Source of the DNA: Porphyromonas pasteri
GTDB lineage: Bacteria > Bacteroidota > Bacteroidia > Bacteroidales > Porphyromonadaceae
Assembly: GCF_014647755.1 (NCBI RefSeq)
Contig: NZ_BMPU01000001.1
Location: 558,001-622,000, forward strand
Direction: 5' to 3'
DNA: 64,000 bases
Part shown: positions 45,973 to 55,513 of the stretch, in pieces
Layout: each line of letters opens with the position of its first letter
How positions within the stretch are numbered: position 1 is the stretch's first letter
The notes under the pieces: generated by a model
What the model saw: the letters and a program-made list of their open reading frames with translations, nothing else
Told to the model about the DNA's origin: nothing
Databases searched by the model: none
Position numbers and translations under genes: made by a program

Positions 45973-46202
45973 GGTATATACCTTTCGGGAAAAAGGTATA
46001 TACCTTACGACAGCAAGGTATATTCCTCACGACAGCGAGGTATATTCCTCACGACAGCAAGGTATATTCCTCACGACGGCGAGGTATATTCCTCACGACA
46101 GCGAGGTATATTCCTCACGACAGCAAGGTATATTCCTCACGACAGCAAGGTATATTCCTCACGACGGCAAGGTATATTTCTCACGACGGCAAGGTATATT
46201 TC
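45973..46202. repeat. 22-bp palindrome array, GGTATATACC/GGTATATTCC class (11 units)
   Basis: Eleven cores start every 22 bases from 45973 to 46193. The first two are perfect GGTATATACC, the rest GGTATATTCC or GGTATATTTC, with spacers TCACGACAGCAA, TCACGACAGCGA and TCACGACGGCAA. The repeat unit is close to that of the array at 20468-20622 (TCACGACCGAAA). Confidence 0.92.
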
Positions 46203-46255
46203 TCGCAAAGCACCCAGACTTTACTCTCTCCGCAAGTGACCTTACACAAAGCGTC

Positions 46256-46290
46256 GCTCCCCCACTGACGGGCTTCGTCAGTGAGGGAGC
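46256..46290 (-). terminator. Possible terminator of the oxidoreductase gene
   Basis: A 15-base stem with some G-U pairs (46256-46270 with 46276-46290, including CACTGACG/CGTCAGTG). No good U tract is seen on the minus strand. Confidence 0.45.
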
Positions 46291-46329
46291 GGCGGGAGGC
46301 TTTCCCCGAAGGGAATAAAGGCAGAGATC

Positions 46330-46851
46330 TTAGAGCGAGCGAACGAATTCCACGACACGCTCAGCGTGTGCCTTCGCCTCAGCAGGCACGTTTGGATTCG
46401 TCAGAGCCAGCTGACCATAAAGCGGGAAGGCACCCTGATAGTCCATACCGCAGAAGCCAGCCGAAGCCTTCAGAGCAGCTGGCAGGATTTCACCAAGTTC
46501 GCCAGCGAAGGTCGCTGCGCCAGAGCCGGTCGTATAGGAGTGAATGAACTTCTTCCCACGAAGCTTGTCGCCCGTGCTACCGTAGGCGAAACCATACTGA
46601 AAGACTTCGTCCATATAGTGCTTGAGGCCTGCCGGCATGTTGAACCAGAAGATGGGATGGTGGAAGATGATGACGTCGGCTTCTACCAAGCGCTGCTGCT
46701 CAAGGGCGATATCGATCGGAGCACAGTTGGGGTAGATCTCTTCGAGATTACGAACCTCAAAGTCAGGCTGTGCCTTGAAGACGTCAAGGATAACCTTCCC
46801 AGCGTGGCTGGTGTCGTGATAAGAGTGCGAATAGATAACGAGGACTTTCAT
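46330..46851 (-). CDS. Flavodoxin-fold NAD(P)H oxidoreductase (KefF/MdaB-like)
   Basis: 173 residues. MKVLVIYSHSYHDTSHAGKV is the FMN-phosphate loop region, DVIIFHHPIFWFNMPAGLKHYMDEVF the conserved core of PF02525, and SYTTGS a flavin contact. Such enzymes reduce quinones or act with potassium efflux systems, but no kef gene is adjacent. Cytoplasmic; physiological partner unknown. Confidence 0.85.
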   Translation of the reverse strand: MKVLVIYSHSYHDTSHAGKVILDVFKAQPDFEVRNLEEIYPNCAPIDIALEQQRLVEADVIIFHHPIFWFNMPAGLKHYMDEVFQYGFAYGSTGDKLRGKKFIHSYTTGSGAATFAGELGEILPAALKASAGFCGMDYQGAFPLYGQLALTNPNVPAEAKAHAERVVEFVRSL

Positions 46852-46944
46852 TGGGGCAAATATTTGGATGCGCTACGACGGCAGCGCAAAGAGATAATAC
46901 GTGGGGGTGGACTTTAGTTCATAGCACAGTGCCCGACCAAATAG

Positions 46945-46980
46945 CAGTCGGGCCGACTCCCAAGGGAATCGGCCCGACTT
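46945..46980 (-). terminator. Terminator after asnS
   Basis: AGTCGGGCCGA (46946-46956) pairs with 46969-46979. It lies 43 bases past the asnS stop; the U tract is weak in both directions. Confidence 0.65.
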
Positions 46981-47022
46981 GATTCTGTATGTGGCGCGAA
47001 GGAGCAGGTGCTCTACTGCGAC

Positions 47023-48420
47023 TTAGAACTCAGCGTTGCGTGGCGTACGGGGGAAGGGAATGACGTCGCGGATGTTAGCCATACCCGTGACGAAGAGCAG
47101 CAGGCGCTCAAAGCCCAGCCCGAAGCCCGAGTGGGGAGCCGTACCGTAGCGACGCGAGTCGAGATACCACCAAAGGTCCTTCTCGGGAACACCAACTTCT
47201 GCAGCACGCTGTACGAGCTTGTCGTAGTCAGCTTCACGCTCGGAGCCGCCGATGATCTCCCCGATCTTGGGGAAGAGGACGTCCATACCGCGGACTGTAT
47301 TGCCGTCGTCGTTGAGCTTCATATAGAAGCTCTTGATTTCCTTAGGATAGTCGGTGACGATGACAGGGCGCTGGAAGTGCTCTTCTACGAGATAGCGCTC
47401 ATGTTCGCTCGCCAGGTCGGCCCCCCAGTAGATGGGGAACTCGAACTTACGACCAGCCTTGACCGCTGCCTCGAGGATCTCGATTCCCTCGGTATAGGTC
47501 ATACGCTTGAAGGGCTTATCCAGTACGAAGCGCAGACGATCGATGAGCTCCTTATCAAAGTGCTCAGCAAGGAACGTCAGGTCATCCATACAGTGATCAA
47601 GAGCCCACTGCACGCAATACTTGATGAACTCCTCTGCCAGATCCATATTCTCCTGGATCTCGAGGAAAGCTACTTCGGGCTCGATCATCCAGAACTCTGC
47701 GAGGTGACGAGGCGTATTGGAGTTCTCCGCACGGAATGTTGGCCCGAAGGTGTAGATACCACCGAGTGCCAGCGCAGCCATCTCACCCTCGAGCTGACCC
47801 GAGACGGTGAGCGACGTGTGACGAGCGAAGAAGTCTTCCTTATAGTCGATCTGGCCGTCTTCGGTACGTGGGAGGTTGTCCAAGTCGAGTGTCGTGACCT
47901 GGAACATCTGCCCAGCACCTTCGGCATCACTCGCCGTGATCAGCGGCGTGTGCACATAGAAGAAGCCACGCTCGTGGAAGAATGTATGGATAGCGATCGA
48001 CATGTGGTGACGCATGCGATAGATCGCCCCAAAGGTATTCGTGCGAGGACGCAGGTGGGCGATCTCACGGAGGAATTCCAGCGAGTGCCCCTTCTTCTGC
48101 AGGGGATAGGTAGCAGGATCTGCCGTCCCGAGGACTTCGAGTTCGTTTGCTTGTATTTCTACGCTTTGCCCCTGACCTTGAGAGGCGACGAGTTCGCCAA
48201 CCACGCTGAGGCTTGCCCCCGTGGTGATCTTAGCGAGAAGATCAACGTCGAAGCGCGTGAGGTCGACGACGATCTGGATATTATGGATCGTCGAGCCGTC
48301 ATTCAGTGCGATGAAGCTAATAGCCTTATTGCCACGGCGGGTACGGACCCAGCCCTTGACGTTCACTTGCTGTCCAACGAGTGAGCCCTGAAGAAGCTCG
48401 ATGATTCTGGTACGTTTCAT
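47023..48420 (-). CDS. asnS: Asparaginyl-tRNA synthetase
   Basis: 465 residues: N-terminal OB fold ([19 protein letters not shown]), class II catalytic core with [21 protein letters not shown] and motif 3 [16 protein letters not shown]. The CPIYW-like [14 protein letters not shown] region favours asparagine over aspartate. It charges tRNA(Asn). It follows the pseudouridine synthase gene by 50 bases. Confidence 0.95.
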   Translation of the reverse strand: MKRTRIIELLQGSLVGQQVNVKGWVRTRRGNKAISFIALNDGSTIHNIQIVVDLTRFDVDLLAKITTGASLSVVGELVASQGQGQSVEIQANELEVLGTADPATYPLQKKGHSLEFLREIAHLRPRTNTFGAIYRMRHHMSIAIHTFFHERGFFYVHTPLITASDAEGAGQMFQVTTLDLDNLPRTEDGQIDYKEDFFARHTSLTVSGQLEGEMAALALGGIYTFGPTFRAENSNTPRHLAEFWMIEPEVAFLEIQENMDLAEEFIKYCVQWALDHCMDDLTFLAEHFDKELIDRLRFVLDKPFKRMTYTEGIEILEAAVKAGRKFEFPIYWGADLASEHERYLVEEHFQRPVIVTDYPKEIKSFYMKLNDDGNTVRGMDVLFPKIGEIIGGSEREADYDKLVQRAAEVGVPEKDLWWYLDSRRYGTAPHSGFGLGFERLLLFVTGMANIRDVIPFPRTPRNAEF

Positions 48421-48470
48421 AGATGTATGATTGAGTGGTGTGTGCGAGGTGAGATGTCTACGAGCAGCTA

Positions 48471-49712
48471 TTACTCAAAGGAACCCATACGCAGGTTGTT
48501 GACCTCCTGCTCGGTGAGGTAGCGCCAGCGACCTCGGGGCAGGTTCTTCTTTGTCAGGCCAGCGAAGTAGACGCGATCCAGCTTGACGACGTGGTAGCCC
48601 AGGTGCTCGAAGATACGACGGACGATACGATTACGACCTGAGTGGATCTCGATACCTACCTGGCTCAGGTCCTCTTCGCTGACGTAGCTGAGTGCGTCAG
48701 CATGGATCTCACCATCCTCGAGCTCGATACCCTCAGCGATGCGCTGCATATCCTCCACCGACACGGGCTTATCTAGCCATGCGTGGTAGATCTTCTTCTT
48801 CATGAAGGAGGGGTGCGTGAGCTTACTGGAGAGATCACCGTCATTCGTGATGAGGATGACGCCCGTCGTATTGCGGTCAAGACGACCGACAGGATAGATA
48901 CGCTCTTCGCAAGCGCCCTTGACGAGATCCATCACCGTACGACGGCATTCGGGGTCGTCGCTCGTGGTTACACAGTTCTTAGGCTTATTAAGAAGGATAT
49001 AGACCTTGCTCTGAGTAGAGACGCGCATACCCTTATATACGACCTCGTCAAGACGAGTAACACGTGAGCCCAGCTCCGTGACTACGACGCCATTGACCGT
49101 GATCTCACCTGCGGCGATGAGGGCATCCGCCTCGCGGCGTGAGCAGACCCCAGCGTTAGCGAGGAACTTATTGAGACGCAGATCCTGTGATGGATCAACG
49201 ATCTCCTCGTACTTCACAGGCACGGGGAGCTGTGGCTGCTTCTTTTTCTTCTTTGCCTTAGGCGCTGCAGATGGACCGCCCTTCTTGGGGCCTTTGCCTG
49301 CATATTTCCCCTTATGAGGCTGACCCTCACCGGGCTGACCTGGGGCTGCAGAGCGATGGGGGCGCTCGGAGCGGTTGTAGTTGTAGCTATAGCGGCCATC
49401 AGCACGCTCTGCCTGATAGCGCTCGTCGTAGCGAGAGCGCTCTGCCGAGGAGGAGTAAGAGCCGTCGTAGTTGGAGTGCTCTGCACGCGAGGGGCGAGCA
49501 GCAGGACGTCCAGAGTGCATCTGCTGCTCCTCTTCGGAGACGATGAAGACGCGTCTGCGTCGTGTGGGGGTCCCTGAGTTAGGGGTGGATGAGATGTGCT
49601 GTCCATCGGTAGAGGCCGCAGGTACGCGTCGCGCGCGAGTAGCTGGGCGCTGGGTAGTCTCCTCGGAGCTACTGTGGTTTGGTCGAGGAGCGAACTCCTT
49701 TTCGTCTGCCAT
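48471..49712 (-). CDS. RluB-type 23S rRNA pseudouridine synthase with long disordered N terminus
   Basis: 413 residues. About 170 N-terminal residues are low-complexity, rich in Arg, Ser, Tyr, Gly, Pro and Lys (for example KAKKKKKQP), probably an RNA-binding tail. Then an S4 domain ([19 protein letters not shown]) and the RsuA/RluB catalytic domain with [18 protein letters not shown], whose Asp in GRLD is the nucleophile. [18 protein letters not shown] is another family mark. RluB, RluF and RsuA share this core, so the exact rRNA site is not certain. Confidence 0.88.
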   Translation of the reverse strand: MADEKEFAPRPNHSSSEETTQRPATRARRVPAASTDGQHISSTPNSGTPTRRRRVFIVSEEEQQMHSGRPAARPSRAEHSNYDGSYSSSAERSRYDERYQAERADGRYSYNYNRSERPHRSAAPGQPGEGQPHKGKYAGKGPKKGGPSAAPKAKKKKKQPQLPVPVKYEEIVDPSQDLRLNKFLANAGVCSRREADALIAAGEITVNGVVVTELGSRVTRLDEVVYKGMRVSTQSKVYILLNKPKNCVTTSDDPECRRTVMDLVKGACEERIYPVGRLDRNTTGVILITNDGDLSSKLTHPSFMKKKIYHAWLDKPVSVEDMQRIAEGIELEDGEIHADALSYVSEEDLSQVGIEIHSGRNRIVRRIFEHLGYHVVKLDRVYFAGLTKKNLPRGRWRYLTEQEVNNLRMGSFE

Positions 49713-49863
49713 GTGGGGTCTTGTTTTGTATACTTATACTTGTCTGAGGGTGTTGAGGACAGCCTCTCGGCTCTCCACTGGTCTGTCGTCCAGATAAGCC
49801 CATCAGCCACTCACCCTCTTGGTGCAGGGCCGTATAGGGTCTGTGGGCTCCAAATATCTGTGG

Positions 49864-49871
49864 CAAAGATA
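49864..49871 (-). promoter_or_regulatory. Promoter -7 box for the pseudouridine synthase and asnS
   Basis: CAAAGATA on plus reads TATCTTTG on minus. It lies 152 bases before the start codon, which leaves a long leader with no structure I recognise. Confidence 0.45.
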
Positions 49872-49920
49872 ATAAGATTATATGATATATAGAGCCCGTG
49901 AGAGCACGATAAATAAAGGC

Positions 49921-49963
49921 GAAGAGGCGCATAGGAGTGATATATCTATGCGCCTCTTCTTAT
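49921..49963 (-). terminator. Terminator after the GH130 gene
   Basis: GAAGAGGCGCATAG (49921-49934) pairs perfectly with 49946-49959. On the minus strand GCCTTTATTTATC follows. Confidence 0.8.
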
Positions 49964-49987
49964 AGGGGGAGTCTATGCTCGGAGAGC

Positions 49988-50986
49988 TTAGATGATCGAG
50001 TGCTTCTTCGTGAACTCGACGATCTCGTCGATATAGCCGAAGGCAAGACCCGTGACCGTATCTGCACAGCCGTAGTAGATGGCGATACGCCCCGTCTCAG
50101 CGTCGTGCAGAGCTGCACAGGGGAACGTCACGTTGGGGACATCACCCATGCACTCATACTGCTCACGAGGAGAGATGAGGTAAGGGCCTGAGCGGAACTT
50201 CACCTTCCAAGGCTCATCGAGATCAAGCAGCGCAGAGCCAAAGGCATAGACGAAGCCATTGCACGAAGCCAGTACGCCGTGGTAGATCAGGAGCCAGCCT
50301 TCGCTCGTCTCGATGGGGATAGGACCTGCACCGATCTTCGTGCACTGCCATGCGCTATCCTCGAAGGGAGCAGGAGACATGACGTGGCGGTGACGGCCCC
50401 AGTACTCGAGGTCGGGAGATTCGCTGTAGAAGATATCCCCGAAAGGCGTGTGACCATTGTCGCTGGGGCGGCTAAGCATAGCGAAGTTGCCATTCAGCTT
50501 ACGAGGGAAAAGGACACCATTACGGTTGAAGGGAAGGAAGGCATTCTCCAGCTGATGGAAGGTCTTGAAGTCGAAGGTATAGGCGACACCGATCGTAGGA
50601 CCGTGGTAGCCATTACACCAAGTGACATAGTAGCGGTCTTCGATGAAGACGACACGAGGGTCGTAGCCGTAGACCCACTCCCCGATCTCCTTGTCTTCGC
50701 ATTCGAAGGTCAGAGGCTCAGGATTGATGTTCCAGTTGATCGCGTCATCGCTGAAACCGACGTGCAGACGCATACGGCGGTTCGTATCGTCGCAGCGGAA
50801 TACCCCAGCATAGCCTTCGCCGAAGCGAACAACAGCGCTATTGAAGATGCTATTGGAGGTAGGCAGCAGGTCGCGTGGGATGATGGGATTGGCACTGTAG
50901 CGCCAGACGACATCCTTACAGCCTTCGGGACGATCTTCCCAAGGCATGTTGGGTAGGGCTTGCCCTACGATCTTAAGTTCACTCAT
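49988..50986 (-). CDS. GH130 beta-mannoside phosphorylase
   Basis: 332 residues forming a five-bladed propeller typical of GH130: [43 protein letters not shown], and [21 protein letters not shown]130 enzymes split beta-1,4-mannosyl bonds with phosphate to give mannose 1-phosphate. Related Bacteroides enzymes use Man-GlcNAc from N-glycans or mannosyl-glucose. No signal peptide, so it acts on an imported disaccharide, presumably brought in by the carrier encoded 35 bases upstream. Confidence 0.88.
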   Translation of the reverse strand: MSELKIVGQALPNMPWEDRPEGCKDVVWRYSANPIIPRDLLPTSNSIFNSAVVRFGEGYAGVFRCDDTNRRMRLHVGFSDDAINWNINPEPLTFECEDKEIGEWVYGYDPRVVFIEDRYYVTWCNGYHGPTIGVAYTFDFKTFHQLENAFLPFNRNGVLFPRKLNGNFAMLSRPSDNGHTPFGDIFYSESPDLEYWGRHRHVMSPAPFEDSAWQCTKIGAGPIPIETSEGWLLIYHGVLASCNGFVYAFGSALLDLDEPWKVKFRSGPYLISPREQYECMGDVPNVTFPCAALHDAETGRIAIYYGCADTVTGLAFGYIDEIVEFTKKHSII

Positions 50987-51021
50987 TGTACGTACTATAT
51001 AATTTTGGAGTAGTTGAGAAT

Positions 51022-52326
51022 CTATTTTGAGTCGGACTTCTTAGCCTCTACTGCGTGAGCGAATGGCAGACGGATCGCCATGATGATAGCTGGCAGCGTG
51101 ACTAAGAGGACGATGACGAAGAAGGTCTGGTAGCCAAAGGCCGTTGCGAGCTTACCACTGAGCATCCCAGGCACCATAACACTCAGGTTCATCAAGCTAT
51201 TAGCAAAAGCATAGTGAGCCATCTGATACTTCCCTGGAGCGATCTGCTGCATCATGAAGAGCGTGATCCCGACGAACCCGAAGCCATAGCTGAAGTATTC
51301 GAAGACGATACCCGTACCGATCCACCAGAGGTTGGAAGGCTGGAAGATAGCCAAGAGCAGGTAGACAGCGAAGGGAATATTGAAGATACAGACCAGAGAG
51401 AAGAGCGTCTTCTTCAGACCAAAGTGCGAGATATAGTAGCCCGAGAGGATGGAGCCGAGGATGAAGGCAATCGTACCTGCCGTACCATAGATCAGACCAT
51501 AGTTCTCATTGGAGAGTGCTATCCCGCCCTTAGCGATCTCATCCTTGAGGAAGATCGGAGCGATCTTCATCGCAAGCCCTTCGCCCAAGCGATAGAGGAA
51601 GATGAAGACCAGATAGAGATAGATATGCTTCTTCTCAAAGAATGAGATGAAGACCTGCACAAGCTCCTTCCAGCTCTCGTCTGCTGAGCGGCGTACGCGG
51701 GCAGCTTCGCGGGGAAGGCTACGCATATGATATAGCGCAAGTGCGAGCATCAGCACAGCACAGATCCCCATGATGACCATCCAAGCCTTCTCCAGCCCCA
51801 TACTCTTCGAGAGGTAGCCAGCCAGGTAGACAAGCCCGCCATTAGTCAAGATCTTAGCGAGGTTATAGAAGGCTCCCTGCCAACCAGCGAACTGTCCCTG
51901 CTCTGCTGGGCTCAACTCTTGCATATACACCCCGTCCCCAGCGATATCGTGCATGGAGCCACTGATAGCCAGCACCCCCATCAAGGCAATAGAGATAGAG
52001 AAGAAGCTCGGCAGGGGAAGCGAGAAGCAAACTAAGCCAAACATCAGGGCTGAGATCGCTTCAGTGATATAGATGTACTGGCGCTTCGTCCCGAAGAGCT
52101 CCATGACGAGGGAGAAGAGGGGCTTCAGTGACCAAGGTAGGACTAAGAGCGAGGTCCAGAAAGTCACATCCTCCTTGTCAATACCGAGGTCGGTGAACAT
52201 GAGGACGGAGACAAGCGAGAGAGCGACATACGGTAGCCCCATACCGAAGTAAACGCTGGGTACCCAAGCAATGGGGTTACGTCGCTTCGCGCGGGACACC
52301 TCTGTAGTAGGGGTTTGTTCTTCCAT
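51022..52326 (-). CDS. AmpG-like MFS transporter, probable oligosaccharide importer
   Basis: 434 residues with 12 membrane segments. [23 protein letters not shown] and [19 protein letters not shown] are like AmpG and related sugar carriers, and [16 protein letters not shown] is a loop of that subfamily. It is in one operon with the GH130 phosphorylase, which suggests uptake of a beta-mannosyl disaccharide. The substrate is inferred from context only. Confidence 0.8.
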   Translation of the reverse strand: MEEQTPTTEVSRAKRRNPIAWVPSVYFGMGLPYVALSLVSVLMFTDLGIDKEDVTFWTSLLVLPWSLKPLFSLVMELFGTKRQYIYITEAISALMFGLVCFSLPLPSFFSISIALMGVLAISGSMHDIAGDGVYMQELSPAEQGQFAGWQGAFYNLAKILTNGGLVYLAGYLSKSMGLEKAWMVIMGICAVLMLALALYHMRSLPREAARVRRSADESWKELVQVFISFFEKKHIYLYLVFIFLYRLGEGLAMKIAPIFLKDEIAKGGIALSNENYGLIYGTAGTIAFILGSILSGYYISHFGLKKTLFSLVCIFNIPFAVYLLLAIFQPSNLWWIGTGIVFEYFSYGFGFVGITLFMMQQIAPGKYQMAHYAFANSLMNLSVMVPGMLSGKLATAFGYQTFFVIVLLVTLPAIIMAIRLPFAHAVEAKKSDSK

Positions 52327-52375
52327 ATAATAATAATGATGTGTAAGCGTGCTATTGTTCCAATTTCGAAGCGCC

Positions 52376-52383
52376 CAAAGATA
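52376..52383 (-). promoter_or_regulatory. Promoter -7 box of the MFS/GH130 pair
   Basis: CAAAGATA on plus reads TATCTTTG on minus, 50 bases before the MFS start. Confidence 0.55.
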
Positions 52384-52595
52384 GCAAAAAAGCGCCTACC
52401 CCCAGTGGATCTCTGCAGGCTTTGAAGGCAAGCCAAAGAGACGCTTTAGATAACCCCATCTGAAGTGCAGGCAGTCGTACCTTTTTCTGTTACGACGAGT
52501 GGAGTTTACCCCACGAGTGAACACATAACATATACAACTACAAATGAACAAGATAACAGGAATATCAAAGCAACCTCAGAAGGGAGGTAGTGTGA

Positions 52596-53187
52596 ACCAG
52601 TACTGGTCACATATATGAGACCATTGCGCAAGGCCATCTCTTCACAGCTTGCACTTTTTTCCCTCGAACTTCTCAATCTAAAGCCTCCGATTTTCGAGGG
52701 AAGAAGGTACGAATAATGAAGAGGTCGGCTTGCACAATAGCCTCATATAGGCATATGGGTGCGCGGATAGAGCTATATAGGATGGCGAAGAAAGCTATAT
52801 AGCTTTGGACTGATCCCTATATAGCTTTGTGAAGTGACCTATATTAGGTTGTTGCTCTGCGTAGGGATAAAAGTTGTGGACGAGTGGCAGATAAGTTTGG
52901 ACTACGTACGTGGCTCTAATATCTCCGTGCGTGGATATTTGGATTTACGTGCCTGGTCTTTAAGACTATGTGCATAGATAGAAGAATACCACTACGTGAA
53001 GGCGCTTTTTTCTTCGCAAGAACAGCACTTTCCCCTCCGCTGGATAAGAGGAATACTCGCGATAAGGCGAAGGGCTTGTGTATCTCTTCGGAGAGGTATA
53101 TCGGGGAGATGGGCGTGCGATGCCTTAGCACAATAAATAGAGGGCGGGACTCTTCCGCAACAGTCTCATATATGAAGTAGTACTGGT
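52596..53187. mobile_element. MITE-like non-coding element, copy 2 (long form)
   Basis: The ends at 52596-52632 and 53152-53187 are inverted repeats: ACCAGTACT, then CATATATGAGAC, TTGCG and AAG match with one gap and few mismatches. Thus the GACCAGTACTGGTC palindrome forms part of the element's end. Inside, CCTATATAGG-class cores lie at 52750, 52772, 52794, 52816 and 52838. The conserved interior follows (52849-53096), with 12-mers like CTACGTACGTGG at 52902, 52923, 52945 and 52966. The right part (53097-53170) is shared with copy 3 but absent from copy 1. No protein gene is convincing inside. Confidence 0.75.
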
Positions 53188-53232
53188 CACCGCTGCGACC
53201 AGTACTGGTCCGACCGCTGAGCAGTACTGGTT
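53175..53232. repeat. 22-bp palindrome array, GACCAGTACTGGTC class (3 units)
   Basis: Cores start at 53175, 53197 and 53219, 22 bases apart. The first overlaps the right end of the element copy at 52596-53187, so the array grows directly out of it. Confidence 0.88.
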
Positions 53233-53318
53233 CTTTTTCACCCTTATACAGCTCCCGAAAGCGTACCATACTCAGGCAAGCTCAATCTTGGGATTAAGAA
53301 CAAGAGAATAATGGGAAT

Positions 53319-54758
53319 TTAGTCTACGAGACCTGCGGGATATCCCAAAAGGTAAACCCGCTTCGTAGCGCGTGTGATCGCCGTATAAATCCAGCGAACT
53401 AAATTGCGATCTTCGGGGAGGTAGCCGACGAAGCTTAGGTCAACAAAGACGCAAGCCCACTGCCCCCCCTGTGCCTTATGCGCCGTGACGGCATAGCCAT
53501 ACTTCACCTCCAGCGCCCCCCAGAAGGGATCACGGCGTATAGCCTTGCGACGATCCGTGATCGAAGGAATATCAGCATAGTCTGCTGCGATTAGCTCAAA
53601 GAGCCGCTGACGCTCAGCCTGACTGCGCTGAGGGGTGGGATCTTCAAGCGAAGTAAGCAGGAGGCGCACGTCAAGTGAATCATCTCGATCAGGGAGGTAA
53701 ATGGTAGCATCGGCGAAGTGCAGGCCATACTCGTAGTAGTGGCGACCGATACGCTGCACCTCGATGATCTCACCGTTGGCAATGAAGTCAGATCGGTCGG
53801 GGCGCTTGGTGTAGTGGTAGTTGTTGCGAGCGACGATGAGGCGTTCACCTCGCACCACAGGCTCTTCCTCATAGAAGAGGACGGAGCTACGGATAGCATG
53901 GTTGCACTCCAGGGCGAGCTTATTTGATGGACAGATGACCAAGCATTCTTCCTCCCCATACTTGCGGTAAGCCTCATCCAGCGTCTCAATGAATGTACCG
54001 CCTTCGACGGGGAAGATTCCTCGCCACCCCTCTGTCTCCAGGTGAATTGGCAGGATCTCCTCGGGGTCTTCGTCGGCATATTCGTCCAGAAGCTCACGGA
54101 GCAGGGTAGCATTATGCAGGATCCCCCCACGCTTCTGACGCACGACTTCACGCAGCTCCATCCCGTAGACATGGAGCCCGTAGCGTGAGGTAAGGACCTC
54201 GGCATTGAGCGCATCGCTGAGAGGAGTACCCACAGGTGGGAGCTGAGCCGTATCACCGACAAAGATGAGCTTAGCCTCATCTGCAGACCAGACATAGGAC
54301 AGGAGGTCATCAAGAAGATTGCCCGAGCCAAAGGGCGTCATCTCACCCGTATCCCCTGAGATCATCGATGCCTCATCGACGATGAAGAGTGTCGGAGTAG
54401 TTGTGCTTACTCGCCCCAGCTGAAAGCTACCGCCCTCCTCCTGCATCTGAGTAGAGGCTCGATAGATCGTGCGGTGAATCGTCGAAGCTGGGCGCCCCGT
54501 AGAGGCAGACAAGACCTTTGCTGCTCGGCCCGTCGAAGCCATGAGCTCCACGCGCAAACCCGCTCGCTGAGCCAGATCTGCTATTGTACGCAGAAGGAAC
54601 GTCTTCCCCGTACCGGCATATCCTGTGAGGAGGAAGAGCGCATAGGGCGAGGACTCTTCTATATATTCGTAGAGGGTACCCAGTGCTTCCCGCTGGTCGC
54701 TGGTATAGCCATCCAGCGGAAGAGAGCTGAGGGCGCTAAGGAGCGCTGTATACGGCAT
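53319..54758 (-). CDS. RecD/Dda-like DNA helicase (superfamily 1)
   Basis: 479 residues. Walker A GYAGTGKT (46-53), a MASTGRAAKVLSAST block, Walker B LFIVDEASMI, FVGDTAQLPPVG, and near the end TAHKAQGGQWACVFVD and YTAITRATKRVYLLGYP (UvrD_C_2). This is the compact RecD2/Dda-like form without RecB or RecC neighbours. It probably unwinds DNA 5' to 3' in repair or replication restart. It is divergent from the gene at 54875. Confidence 0.9.
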   Translation of the reverse strand: MPYTALLSALSSLPLDGYTSDQREALGTLYEYIEESSPYALFLLTGYAGTGKTFLLRTIADLAQRAGLRVELMASTGRAAKVLSASTGRPASTIHRTIYRASTQMQEEGGSFQLGRVSTTTPTLFIVDEASMISGDTGEMTPFGSGNLLDDLLSYVWSADEAKLIFVGDTAQLPPVGTPLSDALNAEVLTSRYGLHVYGMELREVVRQKRGGILHNATLLRELLDEYADEDPEEILPIHLETEGWRGIFPVEGGTFIETLDEAYRKYGEEECLVICPSNKLALECNHAIRSSVLFYEEEPVVRGERLIVARNNYHYTKRPDRSDFIANGEIIEVQRIGRHYYEYGLHFADATIYLPDRDDSLDVRLLLTSLEDPTPQRSQAERQRLFELIAADYADIPSITDRRKAIRRDPFWGALEVKYGYAVTAHKAQGGQWACVFVDLSFVGYLPEDRNLVRWIYTAITRATKRVYLLGYPAGLVD

Positions 54759-54772
54759 GTAATAATAATTTC

Positions 54773-54780
54773 TATCTTTG
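54773..54780 (+). promoter_or_regulatory. Promoter -7 box for the 54875-57838 gene group
   Basis: TATCTTTG matches TAnnTTTG and lies 94 bases before the start at 54875, in the gap shared with the divergent helicase gene. Confidence 0.5.
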
Positions 54781-54874
54781 TCCGTGTGAAGTTACGAATT
54801 ATAGGCATAGGAATGGCCTTAGTAGCTCCACGCAATGAGACTCGTCTAACTCAAACTACTACATAGATCCAACA

Positions 54875-55513
54875 ATGAAGAAAGTTATCCTCGCATTAGT
54901 AGCCTTGGCCGTAGTGGCACTTGCCTACATCACGATCCAGAGCGTGCTGGCACCAGTAAACTTCGACAAGAAGCAGGCTAAGATTGAGGTAGAGCTCCAG
55001 AAGCAGCTCAAGAAGATCGCAAGCCTTGAAGAAGCCTACAAGAGCGTCTACGACAAGTACGCCAACAAGGAAGAGCTGATCGACTTCGTACAAAATGGTC
55101 GTGTATTCTACATCCGTGCAGAGGGCGACTACACCAGCGCCATGCGTGACCAGGGCCTCACCGAAGAAGATGCAGCTCGTCGCGGGCTCATCCGTCGTGA
55201 CACCGTCTGGGTCGCAGCTAAGGATACCCTGCTCAACGACGGCACGGATCTGGCTAAGCTCTTCATCATCCCCAACAACCCCGACTCTTCTATCCAGGTC
55301 GTAGCCAGCTCTATCGAGCAGGAAGTGGGCGAACTGAAGATCCAGATGCCCGTCTTCCAGGCATCAGCTTCTTACGAAAGCTACCTGAATCCTCTGAAGA
55401 ACGAGCGTCGTGTACGTGAGAAGGTCGAAGCTGCTAAGGCTAAGACGAACGCCTTCCCCGGTCTTCGTGTCGGCTCTCTGACCGAAGCTAAGACGAACGG
55501 TAACTGGGAGTAA
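54875..55513 (+). CDS. Membrane-anchored protein of unknown function
   Basis: 212 residues. A single N-terminal hydrophobic segment (VILALVALAVVALAYITIQS) is followed by a Lys/Glu/Gln-rich, probably coiled-coil helix (about 33-70) and a mixed domain with RRDTVWVAAKDTLL and IIPNNPDSSIQV. I do not recognise a named family, but similar anchored proteins precede DUF3822 and rsmD in other Bacteroidales. Its stop overlaps the next start by one base (TAATG), so the two are probably translated together. Confidence 0.75.
   Translation: MKKVILALVALAVVALAYITIQSVLAPVNFDKKQAKIEVELQKQLKKIASLEEAYKSVYDKYANKEELIDFVQNGRVFYIRAEGDYTSAMRDQGLTEEDAARRGLIRRDTVWVAAKDTLLNDGTDLAKLFIIPNNPDSSIQVVASSIEQEVGELKIQMPVFQASASYESYLNPLKNERRVREKVEAAKAKTNAFPGLRVGSLTEAKTNGNWE

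Noticed and set aside
47008-48384. 458-codon open frame on the plus strand
   Set aside because: It is antisense to asnS. asnS has clear synthetase motifs; the opposite frame is low-complexity acidic/hydrophobic text without domains and arises from codon bias.
52916-53269. 117-codon minus frame, and plus frames at 52968-53180 and 61829-62020, within the MITE-like elements
   Set aside because: The frames differ in extent and reading between copies while the DNA is conserved, so the DNA and not a protein seems to be kept.
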